The translations under genes were made by a program, and so were the position numbers. DNA of 64,000 nt from an uncultured Gammaproteobacteria bacterium (GTDB lineage Bacteria; Pseudomonadota; Gammaproteobacteria; PS1; Pseudothioglobaceae): NCBI GenBank assembly GCA_902512305.1, contig CABXIU010000001.1:1-64000 (forward strand). Reading direction: 5' to 3'. The stretch's first letter is position 1. Each line of letters opens with the position of its first letter. This document shows, piece by piece, positions 26,256-36,608 of this stretch. Under the pieces are notes generated by a model. It was given only the letters and a program-made list of their open reading frames with translations, was not told the DNA's origin and made no database searches.

Positions 26256-26341
26256 TGTTTTATGGTTTAACGCAATAAGCTTTATATAAAACATACCCTG
26301 CAGGTATGCTTGAGATAAAACTTACCAAAATCCATAAAACA
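26256..26341 (-). promoter_or_regulatory. Long inverted repeat in the pnp leader
   Basis: TGTTTTATGG at 26256-26265 is perfectly complementary to CCATAAAACA at 26332-26341. The 66-base loop contains its own hairpin, CATACC/GGTATG at 26292-26308, followed on the minus strand by TTTT. In the pnp transcript this gives a long-range 10-bp stem topped by a second stem, ending 26 bases before the start codon. E. coli pnp is autoregulated through RNase III cleavage of a leader stem, and this layout resembles that. The rest of the gene-free interval 26231-26557 is AT-rich, with no other gene or RNA recognised. Confidence 0.55.
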
Positions 26342-26557
26342 GTTGAATTATCCCCTAATTTTTTCTTTAAATACACTAATTTGGTGGTCGCGATAATACT
26401 TTAAGATTGATACAATTGAACTTATTTCAATAAAATGTATCATTTTCTTGCTATTTGTTTTTTTTGGTTAATTATCTATTAACATATAGACTATTTCTGA
26501 CAAATAATCTTTAAACGATGAGGTTTTAGAGCATTATTTATTTTAGAACTATGATTT

Positions 26558-27346
26558 ATGAAAAAAAATAAACTAGAGTCAATTGTAAATTTAAAAAAGC
26601 ATCCTATTAATGAAGCTGGATATAGGTCGAAATGTAAATTTATGCTAGATAATGATGGTGTCCTTGTCCTTAATAATTTTCTCTTGAAAGAATCCATAAA
26701 AGGCATTCTAGAAGAAGCAAAGCAGCAGGAGAATTTAGCATATTACTGTATTAATGAACACAACGTATACTTGGAGCCTTTTAATGATCAATTTGATAAA
26801 GATCACCCTAGAAACAAAACAGTAATCTCTTCAAAGGGTTGTATAACAGATGATCAAGTGCCTAAAAGCTCATCATTAAGAACACTTTACAATTCGCTCA
26901 ATTTTAAAGACTTTCTTTGTAATGTTCTGGATGAAGAGGCCCTCTATAAATACGGTGATAATTTATCTTCAATCAATATACACTATGCAAAAGAAGGTCA
27001 AGAACTTGGCTGGCATTTTGATAATTCTTCATTTGCAATTACCCTTTTAATTCAAAAACCTGAGTCGGGAGGTGCTTTCGAATATATTCGAGATTTTAGA
27101 AATTCAAAAATAAATGATAATAATTTTGACCAAGTTTTGGATTTAATAAATGGCAATTGCATTCCTAATAAACTATCAATGAACAATGGCTCATTAGTTC
27201 TATTTAGGGGTAAAGATGCAATTCATCGCGTTACGCCAACAATTGGAGATAGGACCAGAATATTGTCGGTTTTAGCATACAATGCGGAGCCGAATGTCCA
27301 ACTCTCTGAAACAGCAAGAATGACATTTTTTGGTAAACTTTATTAA
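26558..27346 (+). CDS. 2-oxoglutarate/Fe(II) oxygenase (HxD type)
   Basis: 262 residues. The facial triad is visible: GWHFDNSSFAITLLIQKP (His-x-Asp, about residues 151-154) and the distal HRVTP (about 227) followed by RTRILSVLAY, whose Arg would bind 2-oxoglutarate. The run LGWHFD...LL-Q-P-GG-FEY-R-R resembles the BesD-type family of free amino-acid hydroxylases and halogenases. An Asp in the triad predicts hydroxylation, since the halogenases have Gly there. Substrate unknown. The next gene, a methyltransferase, starts 2 bases after the stop. It is divergent from pnp, with its promoter somewhere in 26345-26557. Confidence 0.75.
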   Translation: MKKNKLESIVNLKKHPINEAGYRSKCKFMLDNDGVLVLNNFLLKESIKGILEEAKQQENLAYYCINEHNVYLEPFNDQFDKDHPRNKTVISSKGCITDDQVPKSSSLRTLYNSLNFKDFLCNVLDEEALYKYGDNLSSINIHYAKEGQELGWHFDNSSFAITLLIQKPESGGAFEYIRDFRNSKINDNNFDQVLDLINGNCIPNKLSMNNGSLVLFRGKDAIHRVTPTIGDRTRILSVLAYNAEPNVQLSETARMTFFGKLY

Positions 27347-27348
27347 TT

Positions 27349-27984
27349 ATGAAAGAAGGTAACAAAGGGCTAAAGTTCTACGACAATTTAGATCTTTCAG
27401 CGAGTCAAAATGAGGAAGAGCTGCTTGACGTTTATAAGAAATGGGCTTCAATCTACGATAAAGATAATAACGATCTTCTTGGCACAGTTTCACAGCCCAA
27501 TTCCGTTCAAATTTTCCACAAGTACATTGTAGATAAAAATCAAAAAATTATTGATGTTGGATGTGGGACAGGTTTGGTTGGATTGGAGCTTCAAAAACTT
27601 GGATATACAAATTTTGATGGAATAGATATTTCAAAAGACATGATTGATATAGCAATTGATAGGGGTTATCAAGAACTATTTCTGGGTAATTTAAATGATT
27701 CTCTGCCTTTAGAGAACGATAGCTATGATGCCGCACTTTGCGTTGGTGTATTTACTCATGGCCATGTTGGGCCTAGTCGTTTGAAGGAGCTTTCAAGAAT
27801 AGTTAAATCTGATGGGTTGGTATGTTTTACAGTTAATGAAGATGTATACGAATCCTATGGTTTTGATAAGGAAATACAAAAGTTAGAAGTTGAAAATGTA
27901 TGGAAACTTCTAGAGCTTAGAAAGCAAGACTACATGAAGAAAAAAAATGTCATGGGTTTTTATTGCGTTGCAAAGGTTAATTAG
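27349..27984 (+). CDS. Class I SAM-dependent methyltransferase
   Basis: 211 residues. Motif I IIDVGCGTGLVGLEL (about 64-78) and the acidic post-I residue in FDGIDISKDMID bind S-adenosylmethionine; motif IV is YDAALCVGVFTHGHV. The N-terminal VYKKWASIYDKD and overall layout match the METTL27/WBSCR27-like group of small-molecule methyltransferases. It directly follows the 2OG oxygenase and probably acts on the same metabolite. No other biosynthetic genes flank the pair; guaB converges from the other side. Confidence 0.8.
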   Translation: MKEGNKGLKFYDNLDLSASQNEEELLDVYKKWASIYDKDNNDLLGTVSQPNSVQIFHKYIVDKNQKIIDVGCGTGLVGLELQKLGYTNFDGIDISKDMIDIAIDRGYQELFLGNLNDSLPLENDSYDAALCVGVFTHGHVGPSRLKELSRIVKSDGLVCFTVNEDVYESYGFDKEIQKLEVENVWKLLELRKQDYMKKKNVMGFYCVAKVN

Positions 27985-28018
27985 TAAAGAATTCAGTTGA
28001 AATACTCGCTAACCTGAG

Positions 28019-29488
<1,470 letters not shown>

Positions 29489-29495
29489 TTAAAAT

Positions 29496-30146
29496 CTAAA
29501 ATCGTCTTCTCTTGAGAAGATTAGGGACAATAAGTCCAATAACCATTCCAAAGAAAAGAACTATTGCCCCAACTATAAACCAATTTCTTGAGCTCGTATC
29601 ATTTTGAATCTGATTATTATTTTCTGCGAGCTGGAGTTCAGTTTTTAGTTGTAAATTTTCTTGAATAAGTTTTTCATTCTTATGCTCTAATTTTAGTGCA
29701 TCTTGGTAAATTTGCTCAATATGCTCTTTTTCAGCTTGCGATTTTGAACTTTGAACAATTAAATCTGTATTATCATTATTTAAAGTTATTAGTTTTTTTT
29801 CTAGCTCTTCCTTTTCATCATTTAACTTTGATATTAAAAGTGATTTAGAGTTATATTCTCTTGTAAGCTTTTTTAATTCCTCTCTCGCTGAAGGGTTTGA
29901 GGATAAATAAAATGTTTTAATCCAGCCAATCGTATCATCAAACTGAATCTGAGCCCAGCCATCTTCAGTGCTTTTTAATAATGAAAGTTCTGTGCCTGAA
30001 GGTAGAAGACGAATTATATTGTTACCAAAGTTTTTATCGGAGCGAATTGGAAGATCAAGTTCATCAGTGATATAAACAAATGACTCCGCACTAACCTTAA
30101 AAGTGAAAATAATTAATGCAATGGTAAGAATGTTAAGTTTTTTCAT
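29496..30146 (-). CDS. SH3b-domain envelope protein (YgiM/TIGR04211-like)
   Basis: 216 residues: N-terminal signal sequence (about 1-20), a bacterial SH3 domain (about 25-85, with YITDELDLPIRSDKN and GWAQIQFDDTIGWI), a coiled coil (about 90-180) and a C-terminal transmembrane helix followed by KRRR. This is the architecture of YgiM-type proteins, predicted to be anchored in the inner membrane and facing the periplasm. Cellular role is poorly known. It lies immediately upstream of guaB and may share its transcript. Confidence 0.8.
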   Translation of the reverse strand: MKKLNILTIALIIFTFKVSAESFVYITDELDLPIRSDKNFGNNIIRLLPSGTELSLLKSTEDGWAQIQFDDTIGWIKTFYLSSNPSAREELKKLTREYNSKSLLISKLNDEKEELEKKLITLNNDNTDLIVQSSKSQAEKEHIEQIYQDALKLEHKNEKLIQENLQLKTELQLAENNNQIQNDTSSRNWFIVGAIVLFFGMVIGLIVPNLLKRRRF

Positions 30147-30236
30147 ATTTATCTTTTAATAATCCAATTGTATCTTGGTAATGGAAATTTAATTGTATGT
30201 TTTATGTGTTTTTTCAATGAATTACACTATATCCCT

Positions 30237-32984
30237 CTAGAGTTTAGAAATTTTCTCTAGTTGTTGTTGTAAATCCTTCAAAGCAGCTTCGGTTGTTGCA
30301 AGTTTTTCTTTTTCATTATTCACAACAGTCTCAGGTGCACCATTAATAAACTTTGTATTATTAAGTTTTGCAGAAAACTGAGATTGAAGTCTAAGTAATT
30401 TTTCAATTTCTTTATTGAGTCTATCTTGTTCAGCTCCTTTATCAATAAGACCTGCTATAGGAATCAGAATTTTCATTTCTCCAACCAAAGCAATTGCAGA
30501 CTCAGCCTCTTCATCATTTGGAGATAGTAAGTCTATAGAATCTAGTTTAGCTAAAGTAAATAAGATTGATTTGTTGTGATCGATATAGGCTTCATCTTTT
30601 GCATTAAAATCTTTGATATAGCAGGGTAGGGGCTTTCCAGGAGATATATTCATCTCTCCTCTAATTTTCCTAATGCCTAAAATGAATTCCTTGAGCCAAT
30701 GAATTTCAGTTTCAGCATCATTATTAATAAGTGATTTTTCAACTTCTGGAAATGATTGTGTAATTAATTTATCATCAGATTTTGATAGTAATTTTTGAGA
30801 TTGTTCAAATATTTCTTCAGTAATGAATGGGATAATTGGATGAAGTAAAACTAATGTCTCCGATAGCACTTTAATTAAGGTCGCTTCACAACCCTCTTTT
30901 GTTTTGCTATTTTCAAGAAGGGGTTTAGAGAGTTCTAGATACCAGTCACAATAATCATGCCAAACAAATTCATATAGTACTTGACTCATTAGGTCTAATC
31001 GATAGTCTGATAAATGCTTTTCAACCTCCATTTTTACTTGCTGAAGTCTAGACAGTATCCATTTATCTTGGCTGAACAATTCTGCATTATTGTTTAAAGT
31101 TTTTGACTCTAGATTAATTAAAACGAAGCGTGAAGCATTCCAGAGCTTGTTGCAAAAATTTCTATAGCCTTCTACTCGTTTTAAATCAAACTTAATATCT
31201 CGTCCAAAGGACGCAAGAGCAGTAAAAGTAAATCTAATTGCATCTGTTCCAAAAGCAGGTATTCCGTTAGGAAACTCTTTTTTAGTTTGATTTTTTATCT
31301 TTTCAGCTAACTTTGGTTGCATCATACCTTGTGTTCTTTTTTTAAGGAGGCCTTCAAGGTTTATGCCATCAATAAGGTCTATAGGATCAAGAACATTACC
31401 TTTAGATTTACTCATTTTTTGACCATTACCATCTTTAATTAGGCCTGTAATGTAAATATCTTTAAAAGGAACATCATCAGCAAATTTAAGTCCAAACATT
31501 ATCATTCGAGCGACCCAGAAAAATATAATATCAAACCCAGTGACAAGAACACTTGTAGGATAAAAACGAGATAATTCAGGAGTTTTTTCTGGCCATCCGA
31601 GTGTTGAAAAAGGCCATAAAGCTGAAGAAAACCATGTATCTAACACATCATTATCTTGAGTTAGTTCAACACCTTTTCCGGCTTGATTTTGAGCTTCTTT
31701 GAGACTATTCGCAACATAAAATTTACCATCTTTATCATACCAAGCAGGTATTCTATGACCCCACCAAATTTGGCGAGAAATACACCAGTCTTCAATATTT
31801 TCCATCCAATTAAAGTAGGTTTTCTCCCAGTTTTCAGGTACAAAACGAATACTCCCATTTTTTACAGCATCAATAGCAGGGTCAGCTAAAGGTTTTACTT
31901 TAACGAACCATTGATCTGTCATATAAGGCTCAATAATACTATTTGTTCTATCACCTCTTGGAACCATAAAGGTGTGAGGATTAATTTTTTCAATTAAGTT
32001 TTGTTTCTCTAAATCATCAACTACTAATTTTCTCGCGTCAAAACGATCTAATCCTTGATATTTGGAAGGAGCATTCGAGTTTATTTTTGCATCATTAGTT
32101 AGTACATTGATTGTTTCTAAATTATGTCTTTGCCCAATTTCATAATCATTAAAGTCGTGAGCTGGAGTTATTTTTACGCAGCCAGTACCAAAATCCATAT
32201 CTACATAATCATCAATAATAATTGGAATTTTTCTATCTGAGAGAGGAAGATTAATTGATTTACCAACTAAATGCTGATATCTCTGATCATCTGGATGTAC
32301 TGCTACAGCAGAGTCACCAAGCATAGTTTCCGGTCTTGTTGTGGCTACCACTAGCGTTTCGTCAGAGTCAGAAACTTGATACTTAATATGCCATAAAAAA
32401 CCACTTTCCTCTTTATTAATTACTTCTAAATCAGATACTGCTGTTAATAAAACTGGATCCCAATTTACAAGTCTTTTTCCTCTATAAATAAGCCCTTCAT
32501 TGTAAAGCTCTATAAACACTTTTCTTACTGCTTTTGAGAGTGATTCATCCATCGTAAAGCGCTCTCTATCCCAGTCAACGGATGCACCAAGTCGTCTCAT
32601 TTGAGAGGTAATAGTTCCTCCAGATTTTGACTTCCAATCCCAAACTTTTTCGGTAAATTTATCTCTACCAAGGTCATGTCTGGAAATATTTTCAAGACCA
32701 AGTTGCCTTTCAACAACCATTTGGGTTGCTATTCCTGCATGATCTGTTCCAGGTTGCCAAAGTGTTTGATTTCCTTTGCTTCTGTTATATCGAGTATAGA
32801 CATCCATAATGGTATGCTGAAAGGCATGACCCATATGAAGACTTCCAGTGACATTTGGTGGGGGAAGAACAATGCTAAAAGCATTTTCACTTGAAGCGTT
32901 AGCTTTTGAAGAGAAGAGGTCGCCTTTCTCCCATAAGTCACGATACTTTTGTTCGATAAGCTCTGGGTTGTATGTTTTTTCCAT
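30237..32984 (-). CDS. valS: Valyl-tRNA synthetase
   Basis: Class I aminoacyl-tRNA synthetase charging tRNA-Val. 915 residues. The HIGH-type motif PPPNVTGSLHMGHAF is near residue 43, the KMSKS motif KMSKSKGNVLDP near 530, with an editing domain in between (about 190-335, ATTRPETMLGDSAVAV). The anticodon-binding domain and the C-terminal tRNA-binding coiled coil (about 850-915) complete it. No Shine-Dalgarno sequence is seen before the ATG. Confidence 0.97.
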   Translation of the reverse strand: MEKTYNPELIEQKYRDLWEKGDLFSSKANASSENAFSIVLPPPNVTGSLHMGHAFQHTIMDVYTRYNRSKGNQTLWQPGTDHAGIATQMVVERQLGLENISRHDLGRDKFTEKVWDWKSKSGGTITSQMRRLGASVDWDRERFTMDESLSKAVRKVFIELYNEGLIYRGKRLVNWDPVLLTAVSDLEVINKEESGFLWHIKYQVSDSDETLVVATTRPETMLGDSAVAVHPDDQRYQHLVGKSINLPLSDRKIPIIIDDYVDMDFGTGCVKITPAHDFNDYEIGQRHNLETINVLTNDAKINSNAPSKYQGLDRFDARKLVVDDLEKQNLIEKINPHTFMVPRGDRTNSIIEPYMTDQWFVKVKPLADPAIDAVKNGSIRFVPENWEKTYFNWMENIEDWCISRQIWWGHRIPAWYDKDGKFYVANSLKEAQNQAGKGVELTQDNDVLDTWFSSALWPFSTLGWPEKTPELSRFYPTSVLVTGFDIIFFWVARMIMFGLKFADDVPFKDIYITGLIKDGNGQKMSKSKGNVLDPIDLIDGINLEGLLKKRTQGMMQPKLAEKIKNQTKKEFPNGIPAFGTDAIRFTFTALASFGRDIKFDLKRVEGYRNFCNKLWNASRFVLINLESKTLNNNAELFSQDKWILSRLQQVKMEVEKHLSDYRLDLMSQVLYEFVWHDYCDWYLELSKPLLENSKTKEGCEATLIKVLSETLVLLHPIIPFITEEIFEQSQKLLSKSDDKLITQSFPEVEKSLINNDAETEIHWLKEFILGIRKIRGEMNISPGKPLPCYIKDFNAKDEAYIDHNKSILFTLAKLDSIDLLSPNDEEAESAIALVGEMKILIPIAGLIDKGAEQDRLNKEIEKLLRLQSQFSAKLNNTKFINGAPETVVNNEKEKLATTEAALKDLQQQLEKISKL

Positions 32985-33013
32985 GTAGGCGATATGTTGG
33001 ATAAAACTGACAC

Positions 33014-33019
33014 ATTATA
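33014..33019 (-). promoter_or_regulatory. -10 box of valS
   Basis: TATAAT on the minus strand, about 29 bases before the valS ATG, inside the recR-valS spacer. The -35 region is weak. It implies a short 5' UTR of about 22 bases. Confidence 0.4.
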
Positions 33020-33058
33020 CAATAACTACATAGATGAGAATAAACCTTTAAATGCTGT

Positions 33059-33643
33059 CTAGTTGTAATCTTTTCGCCCTGAAAGAGCATGTGCAATGGT
33101 GTTAATGTCAGTATATTCTAACTCCCCTCCAAGTGGTATTCCATGAGCTATTCTAGTTGTCTTTATTTGATATTTTTTTGCCAAATTATGAATATAGTGA
33201 GCAGTTACCTCACCTTCAATAGTAGCGTTGGTTGCTAAAATGAGTTCGTTTACTTCTTGATTACTTAATAAATCGTCTAAGTCATCAAGACCTAGCTCAG
33301 AGGCACCAATACCATCAATTGGTGATAGATATCCACTTAAGACAAAATACTTGCCCGTATAGACACCACTTTGTTCAATTACATGGGTATCCGAAGGAGT
33401 TTCAACAACACATAGAAGGGAATTGTCGCGAGAGGTATTAGAGCAGATTTCACAAATATCTTTTTCAGTCAAAGTTCTACATTTTTCACAGTTTTGGACA
33501 TTTTCCATTGCATCTTTTAATGCTTTTGAGAGTTCCAGTCCAGCTAGCCTATCTCTCTCAAGAAGGTAATAAATAAATCTTTGCGCTGTTTTGGAGCCAA
33601 CTCCTGGTAATTTGCTGAATGCCTTATTTAATTTTTCAATCAT
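33059..33643 (-). CDS. recR: Recombination mediator RecR
   Basis: Acts with RecO and RecF to load RecA on SSB-coated gaps. 194 residues: helix-hairpin-helix (LPGVGSKTAQRF, about 13-24), a C4 zinc finger (CEKC...CEIC, about 54-70), a Toprim domain (LLCVVETPSD) and the C-terminal GELEYTD Walker-like segment. It is the last gene of dnaX-ybaB-recR, the standard order, 20 bases after ybaB. Confidence 0.96.
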   Translation of the reverse strand: MIEKLNKAFSKLPGVGSKTAQRFIYYLLERDRLAGLELSKALKDAMENVQNCEKCRTLTEKDICEICSNTSRDNSLLCVVETPSDTHVIEQSGVYTGKYFVLSGYLSPIDGIGASELGLDDLDDLLSNQEVNELILATNATIEGEVTAHYIHNLAKKYQIKTTRIAHGIPLGGELEYTDINTIAHALSGRKDYN

Positions 33644-33663
33644 AGTTATTCGTAATTAGTTAA

Positions 33664-33969
33664 CTAAAAAGGAAGGTTGAGACCACCTGTAACATTTTTC
33701 ATTTTATTCTTTGAAATTACATTAATTTTAGTTGATGCATCATTAACAGCAATCATGATTAAATCTTCTAACATTTCTCTGTCAGAAAGAAGTGATTCAT
33801 CAATAGCAATATGAGTGACTTTATAGTCGCCATTCATTTCAATTTTTAAAGCCCCTGAAGCTGATAATCCTTCACAGGTAAGAGATTTAATTTCTTTTTG
33901 AGCAGTCTCAATATCCTCCTGCATTTGTTTTGCTTTTTGCATCATTCCTGCCATCCCACCTTTAAACAT
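33664..33969 (-). CDS. ybaB: Nucleoid-associated protein YbaB/EbfC
   Basis: Small dimeric DNA-binding protein. The 101-residue product starts at MFKGGMAGMMQKAKQMQEDI, the normal YbaB N-terminus. The ATG overlaps the last 8 bases of dnaX, a coupling common in this operon. A longer reading that runs back into dnaX would add residues unlike the family and is not used. Confidence 0.92.
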   Translation of the reverse strand: MFKGGMAGMMQKAKQMQEDIETAQKEIKSLTCEGLSASGALKIEMNGDYKVTHIAIDESLLSDREMLEDLIMIAVNDASTKINVISKNKMKNVTGGLNLPF

Positions 33970-35575
33970 TATCTGACTCCTTTGTTGATTTAATAGATTT
34001 GAGATCGACCTTTGAATTAAATACTTCCTGAAGTTCTTTGAGGTTGTCGTCACTTAGAAATTGACTTTCTGTTTCTTTGCGGTTTTGCTCTCTCTCGACT
34101 GACTCTTTTTGGGATAAAGAGCTGCCATTGGTTTCTCCAACTTCAAAAATTATTTCTACTTCTGGATAAATCTTACGAAGCCCAAGTTTTATTGACTCTT
34201 CTGTTTTATGTGTATGAAGGTTTACAAAATCTGAGCTAAGCGTAAGTGTTAGAGTTTGACTATCTAGTGATTTAAATACAGTGTTTTTTACTAGCATTTT
34301 CGCAGCACCATTAAAATCAAGATTCTTAATAATTTTCTCCCAATCTTCTTGAGTTCGAATATTTAGTTGATGTATTTCTTCATTTGATTTTTGTTTTCTT
34401 GTAGAGGCTTTACTAACTGATTCCTGAATTTTGGAATCTTTGCCTTTTATGTTTTTATTAGGCGATGACTTTAGACTTTTTTTTTCAGTACTTTCATAAT
34501 CAGGATGAAAGGCAATCATCCGAATAAGAGTCATCTCAAGGCCAATTTGTTCGCTAGGAGATAGGTTCATGTCTTTTTGACCATTAATTGCAATTTGATA
34601 GTAAAGCTGTAAATCTTGGGCTGAGAACCTACTAGTGAGTTTAGTTATTTCTGACGATACTTGTTTCTCATCTTGAATTATTTTAGCAATGGATATTTCA
34701 TGAAAGAGTGATATTAAATCTCTTAAAGCATTAGAAAGATTTTCTCCTTTACGCGCCAACTCCTTTACACATAATAAAATTTGTTCAGTATTTCTTTCAG
34801 CAATTAATGAAGCAAGATTGATGATTTCATCATGATTGACAAGTCCGAGCATCTCTTTCAGGTCTTTTTCCTTTACATTTCCATTTCCATAAGAAATAGA
34901 TTGATCAAGAAGGCTGAGCGCATCTCTCATTGAGCCATTTCCAAATTCTGCTATTTTTGAGAGGGCACTATCATCAAACTTAAGTTTTTCTTTATTCATA
35001 ATAAACTTCAGATGTTCGAGAATCTCATCATGAGATAGTTTATTTAAGTTAAATTGTAGGCATCGAGATAAAACAGTAATTGGTAATTTTTTAGGGTCAG
35101 TAGTAGCAAGTAAAAACTTAATATGAGCAGGAGGTTCTTCTAAGGTTTTCAAAAGCGCATTAAAGCTACTCTTTGAAAGCATATGTACCTCATCAATAAG
35201 GTAAATTTTGTATAAGTTTTTTGTAGGGGTGTACTGAGCATTTTCGAGAATTTCTCGCATATGATCAACACCAGTATTAGATGCAGCATCAAGCTCAATT
35301 AGGTCAACAGATTGACCTTTGTCAATTTCAATACAGGTCTCACATTTACCACACGGATTGGAACTTAATCCATTTTCACAGTTAACTGATTTAGCAAAAA
35401 TTCTTGCAATTGTTGTCTTTCCAACACCACGCGTTCCAGTAAATAAAAAACCATGATGAAGGTTGTTGTTGTCAAGTGCGTTAACGAGGGTTCTGATTGT
35501 GTGAGTTTGACCTACAAGCTCTTTAAAATTATGAGGTCTATATTTTCTAGCTAAAACTTCGTAGTGTTTGCTCAT
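33962..35575 (-). CDS. dnaX: DNA polymerase III subunit tau (and probably gamma)
   Basis: Clamp-loader ATPase organising the replisome. 537 residues. Walker A GTRGVGKTT is near 47, a zinc module CGKCETC near 76, Walker B LIDEVHML near 125; AAA+ domains I-III span about 1-365. A low-complexity linker and a tau C-terminal region follow (about 395-537). It is shorter than E. coli tau (643). A run of nine A's at codons 364-366 sits exactly at the end of domain III and offers a frameshift route to a gamma-like product. Confidence 0.96.
   Translation of the reverse strand: MSKHYEVLARKYRPHNFKELVGQTHTIRTLVNALDNNNLHHGFLFTGTRGVGKTTIARIFAKSVNCENGLSSNPCGKCETCIEIDKGQSVDLIELDAASNTGVDHMREILENAQYTPTKNLYKIYLIDEVHMLSKSSFNALLKTLEEPPAHIKFLLATTDPKKLPITVLSRCLQFNLNKLSHDEILEHLKFIMNKEKLKFDDSALSKIAEFGNGSMRDALSLLDQSISYGNGNVKEKDLKEMLGLVNHDEIINLASLIAERNTEQILLCVKELARKGENLSNALRDLISLFHEISIAKIIQDEKQVSSEITKLTSRFSAQDLQLYYQIAINGQKDMNLSPSEQIGLEMTLIRMIAFHPDYESTEKKSLKSSPNKNIKGKDSKIQESVSKASTRKQKSNEEIHQLNIRTQEDWEKIIKNLDFNGAAKMLVKNTVFKSLDSQTLTLTLSSDFVNLHTHKTEESIKLGLRKIYPEVEIIFEVGETNGSSLSQKESVEREQNRKETESQFLSDDNLKELQEVFNSKVDLKSIKSTKESDNV
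34458..34486 (-). promoter_or_regulatory. dnaX slippery A9 tract with -1 stop
   Basis: The coding strand reads GAA AAA AAA AGT with nine consecutive A's (34477-34485). Slipping by -1, or adding one A during transcription, leads to AAG TCT AAA GTC ATC GCC TAA, a stop at 34458-34460, for a product of about 372 residues. Losing one A gives GTC TAA at once. Both shifts therefore end right after domain III, as expected for gamma. Confidence 0.6.
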
Positions 35576-35606
35576 TACTAATCAGATAAATGAATAAATA
35601 AAGGTA

Positions 35607-35707
35607 GTGCCGAGAATAGAATCCAACACATAAAAAAATTATTACCGTTGCTCCCTTCCAGGCCTGGCGGGGTTCATAACTATTTATTGTCGGTTTACCC
35701 TCGACAC
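35607..35707 (-). ncRNA. ffs: Signal recognition particle RNA (4.5S, small bacterial type)
   Basis: The minus strand contains the conserved SRP domain IV: GAACCCCGCCAGGCC, then GGAAGGGAGCAACGGTA with its GGAA tetraloop region and asymmetric internal loop, on which Ffh/SRP54 docks. The ends pair as GTGTCGAG with CTCGGCAC (35700-35707 with 35607-35614, one G-U), giving about 101 nt. A TAAAAT box lies 8 bases upstream of the presumed 5' end. It sits between dat and dnaX, the usual neighbourhood of ffs in many gammaproteobacteria. The exact ends are estimated from the closing stem. Confidence 0.93.
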
Positions 35708-35772
35708 TAATCAAGATTTTACTTGAAATGATTATTCTTATTATTTAATATTAAACGATTAAATGAGATTTT

Positions 35773-36606
35773 TTAGAATTTTAGGGATTGATATTGGTCA
35801 TAAACCAATGACCAAATTGGCCCTGCATATCCACTTGAAATTTGAATTCCATCAATACTGGTGATTGGAAGAATTTCTCGAGTAGAGCTAGTAATCCACA
35901 CTTCATCTGCATCCATAAGTTGTTCCTTTGTAAATGAAGATTCAATTACATTAATATCATTCACTTTAGCGCATTCAATGGCTTTGTCTCTAGTAATACC
36001 TGGAAGAATATTGGAGCCTTTTGGATGAGTAAAAATACACATATCTTTTACTATTAATACATTAGAGCTTGAGGCTTCAGTGATAATTCCATCACGGTAG
36101 AGAATTGTTTCTTCTGCATTGTTCTCTTTAGCCTCTTGTGCATAGAGAGTATTTGCCAAAAGAGATGTTGCCTTAGTATAACTTTTGAGCCATCTAATAT
36201 CTTCTCTTGTAATTGCTGATTTTCCACTCTTTAGAGAATCTTTCTCTCTGGATTCAATAGCACTTGATTGAATATATATTGTTGGTTTTAATTCACCATA
36301 GGTATGCTTTCTATTTTCATCACACCCCCTAGAAATTTGTAAATATATTGCCTGATTTTTATTTTTTGTATTGAGTGAAATAACCTTATTGATTAGTTCT
36401 ATCCACTCATCTTTGCTGTGTGGATTTTTTATATTTATTGCATCAAGGCCATCTTGCAGTCGATTCAAGTGAGAATCTAGGCCAATAATTCTATTGCCGT
36501 AGACTGGAAAAACTTCATATATACCATCACCAAAGAGGAATCCTCGATCCATGACAGAAATATATGCTTGATTTTTTTTTATAAAGTTTCCGTTTAAATA
36601 GACCAA
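35773..36606 (-). CDS. dat: D-amino-acid (D-alanine) aminotransferase
   Basis: Class IV PLP aminotransferase, 277 residues. It opens YLNGNFIKKNQAYISVMDRGFLFGDGIYEV (fold-type IV hallmark). The PLP lysine region is WLKSYTKATSLLANTLYAQEA (near 145-160), and ITEASSSNVLIV follows. The pattern fits D-alanine transaminase better than branched-chain aminotransferase, and its place 2 bases after dacA supports a role in D-alanine/D-glutamate supply for peptidoglycan. Substrate range is inferred from context. Confidence 0.85.
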   Translation of the reverse strand: MVYLNGNFIKKNQAYISVMDRGFLFGDGIYEVFPVYGNRIIGLDSHLNRLQDGLDAINIKNPHSKDEWIELINKVISLNTKNKNQAIYLQISRGCDENRKHTYGELKPTIYIQSSAIESREKDSLKSGKSAITREDIRWLKSYTKATSLLANTLYAQEAKENNAEETILYRDGIITEASSSNVLIVKDMCIFTHPKGSNILPGITRDKAIECAKVNDINVIESSFTKEQLMDADEVWITSSTREILPITSIDGIQISSGYAGPIWSLVYDQYQSLKF

Positions 36607-36608
36607 AA

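Noticed and set aside
33970..34053. Longer ybaB reading starting inside dnaX
   Set aside because: Adds 28 residues unlike any YbaB; the internal ATG matches the family N-terminus and the known dnaX-ybaB overlap.
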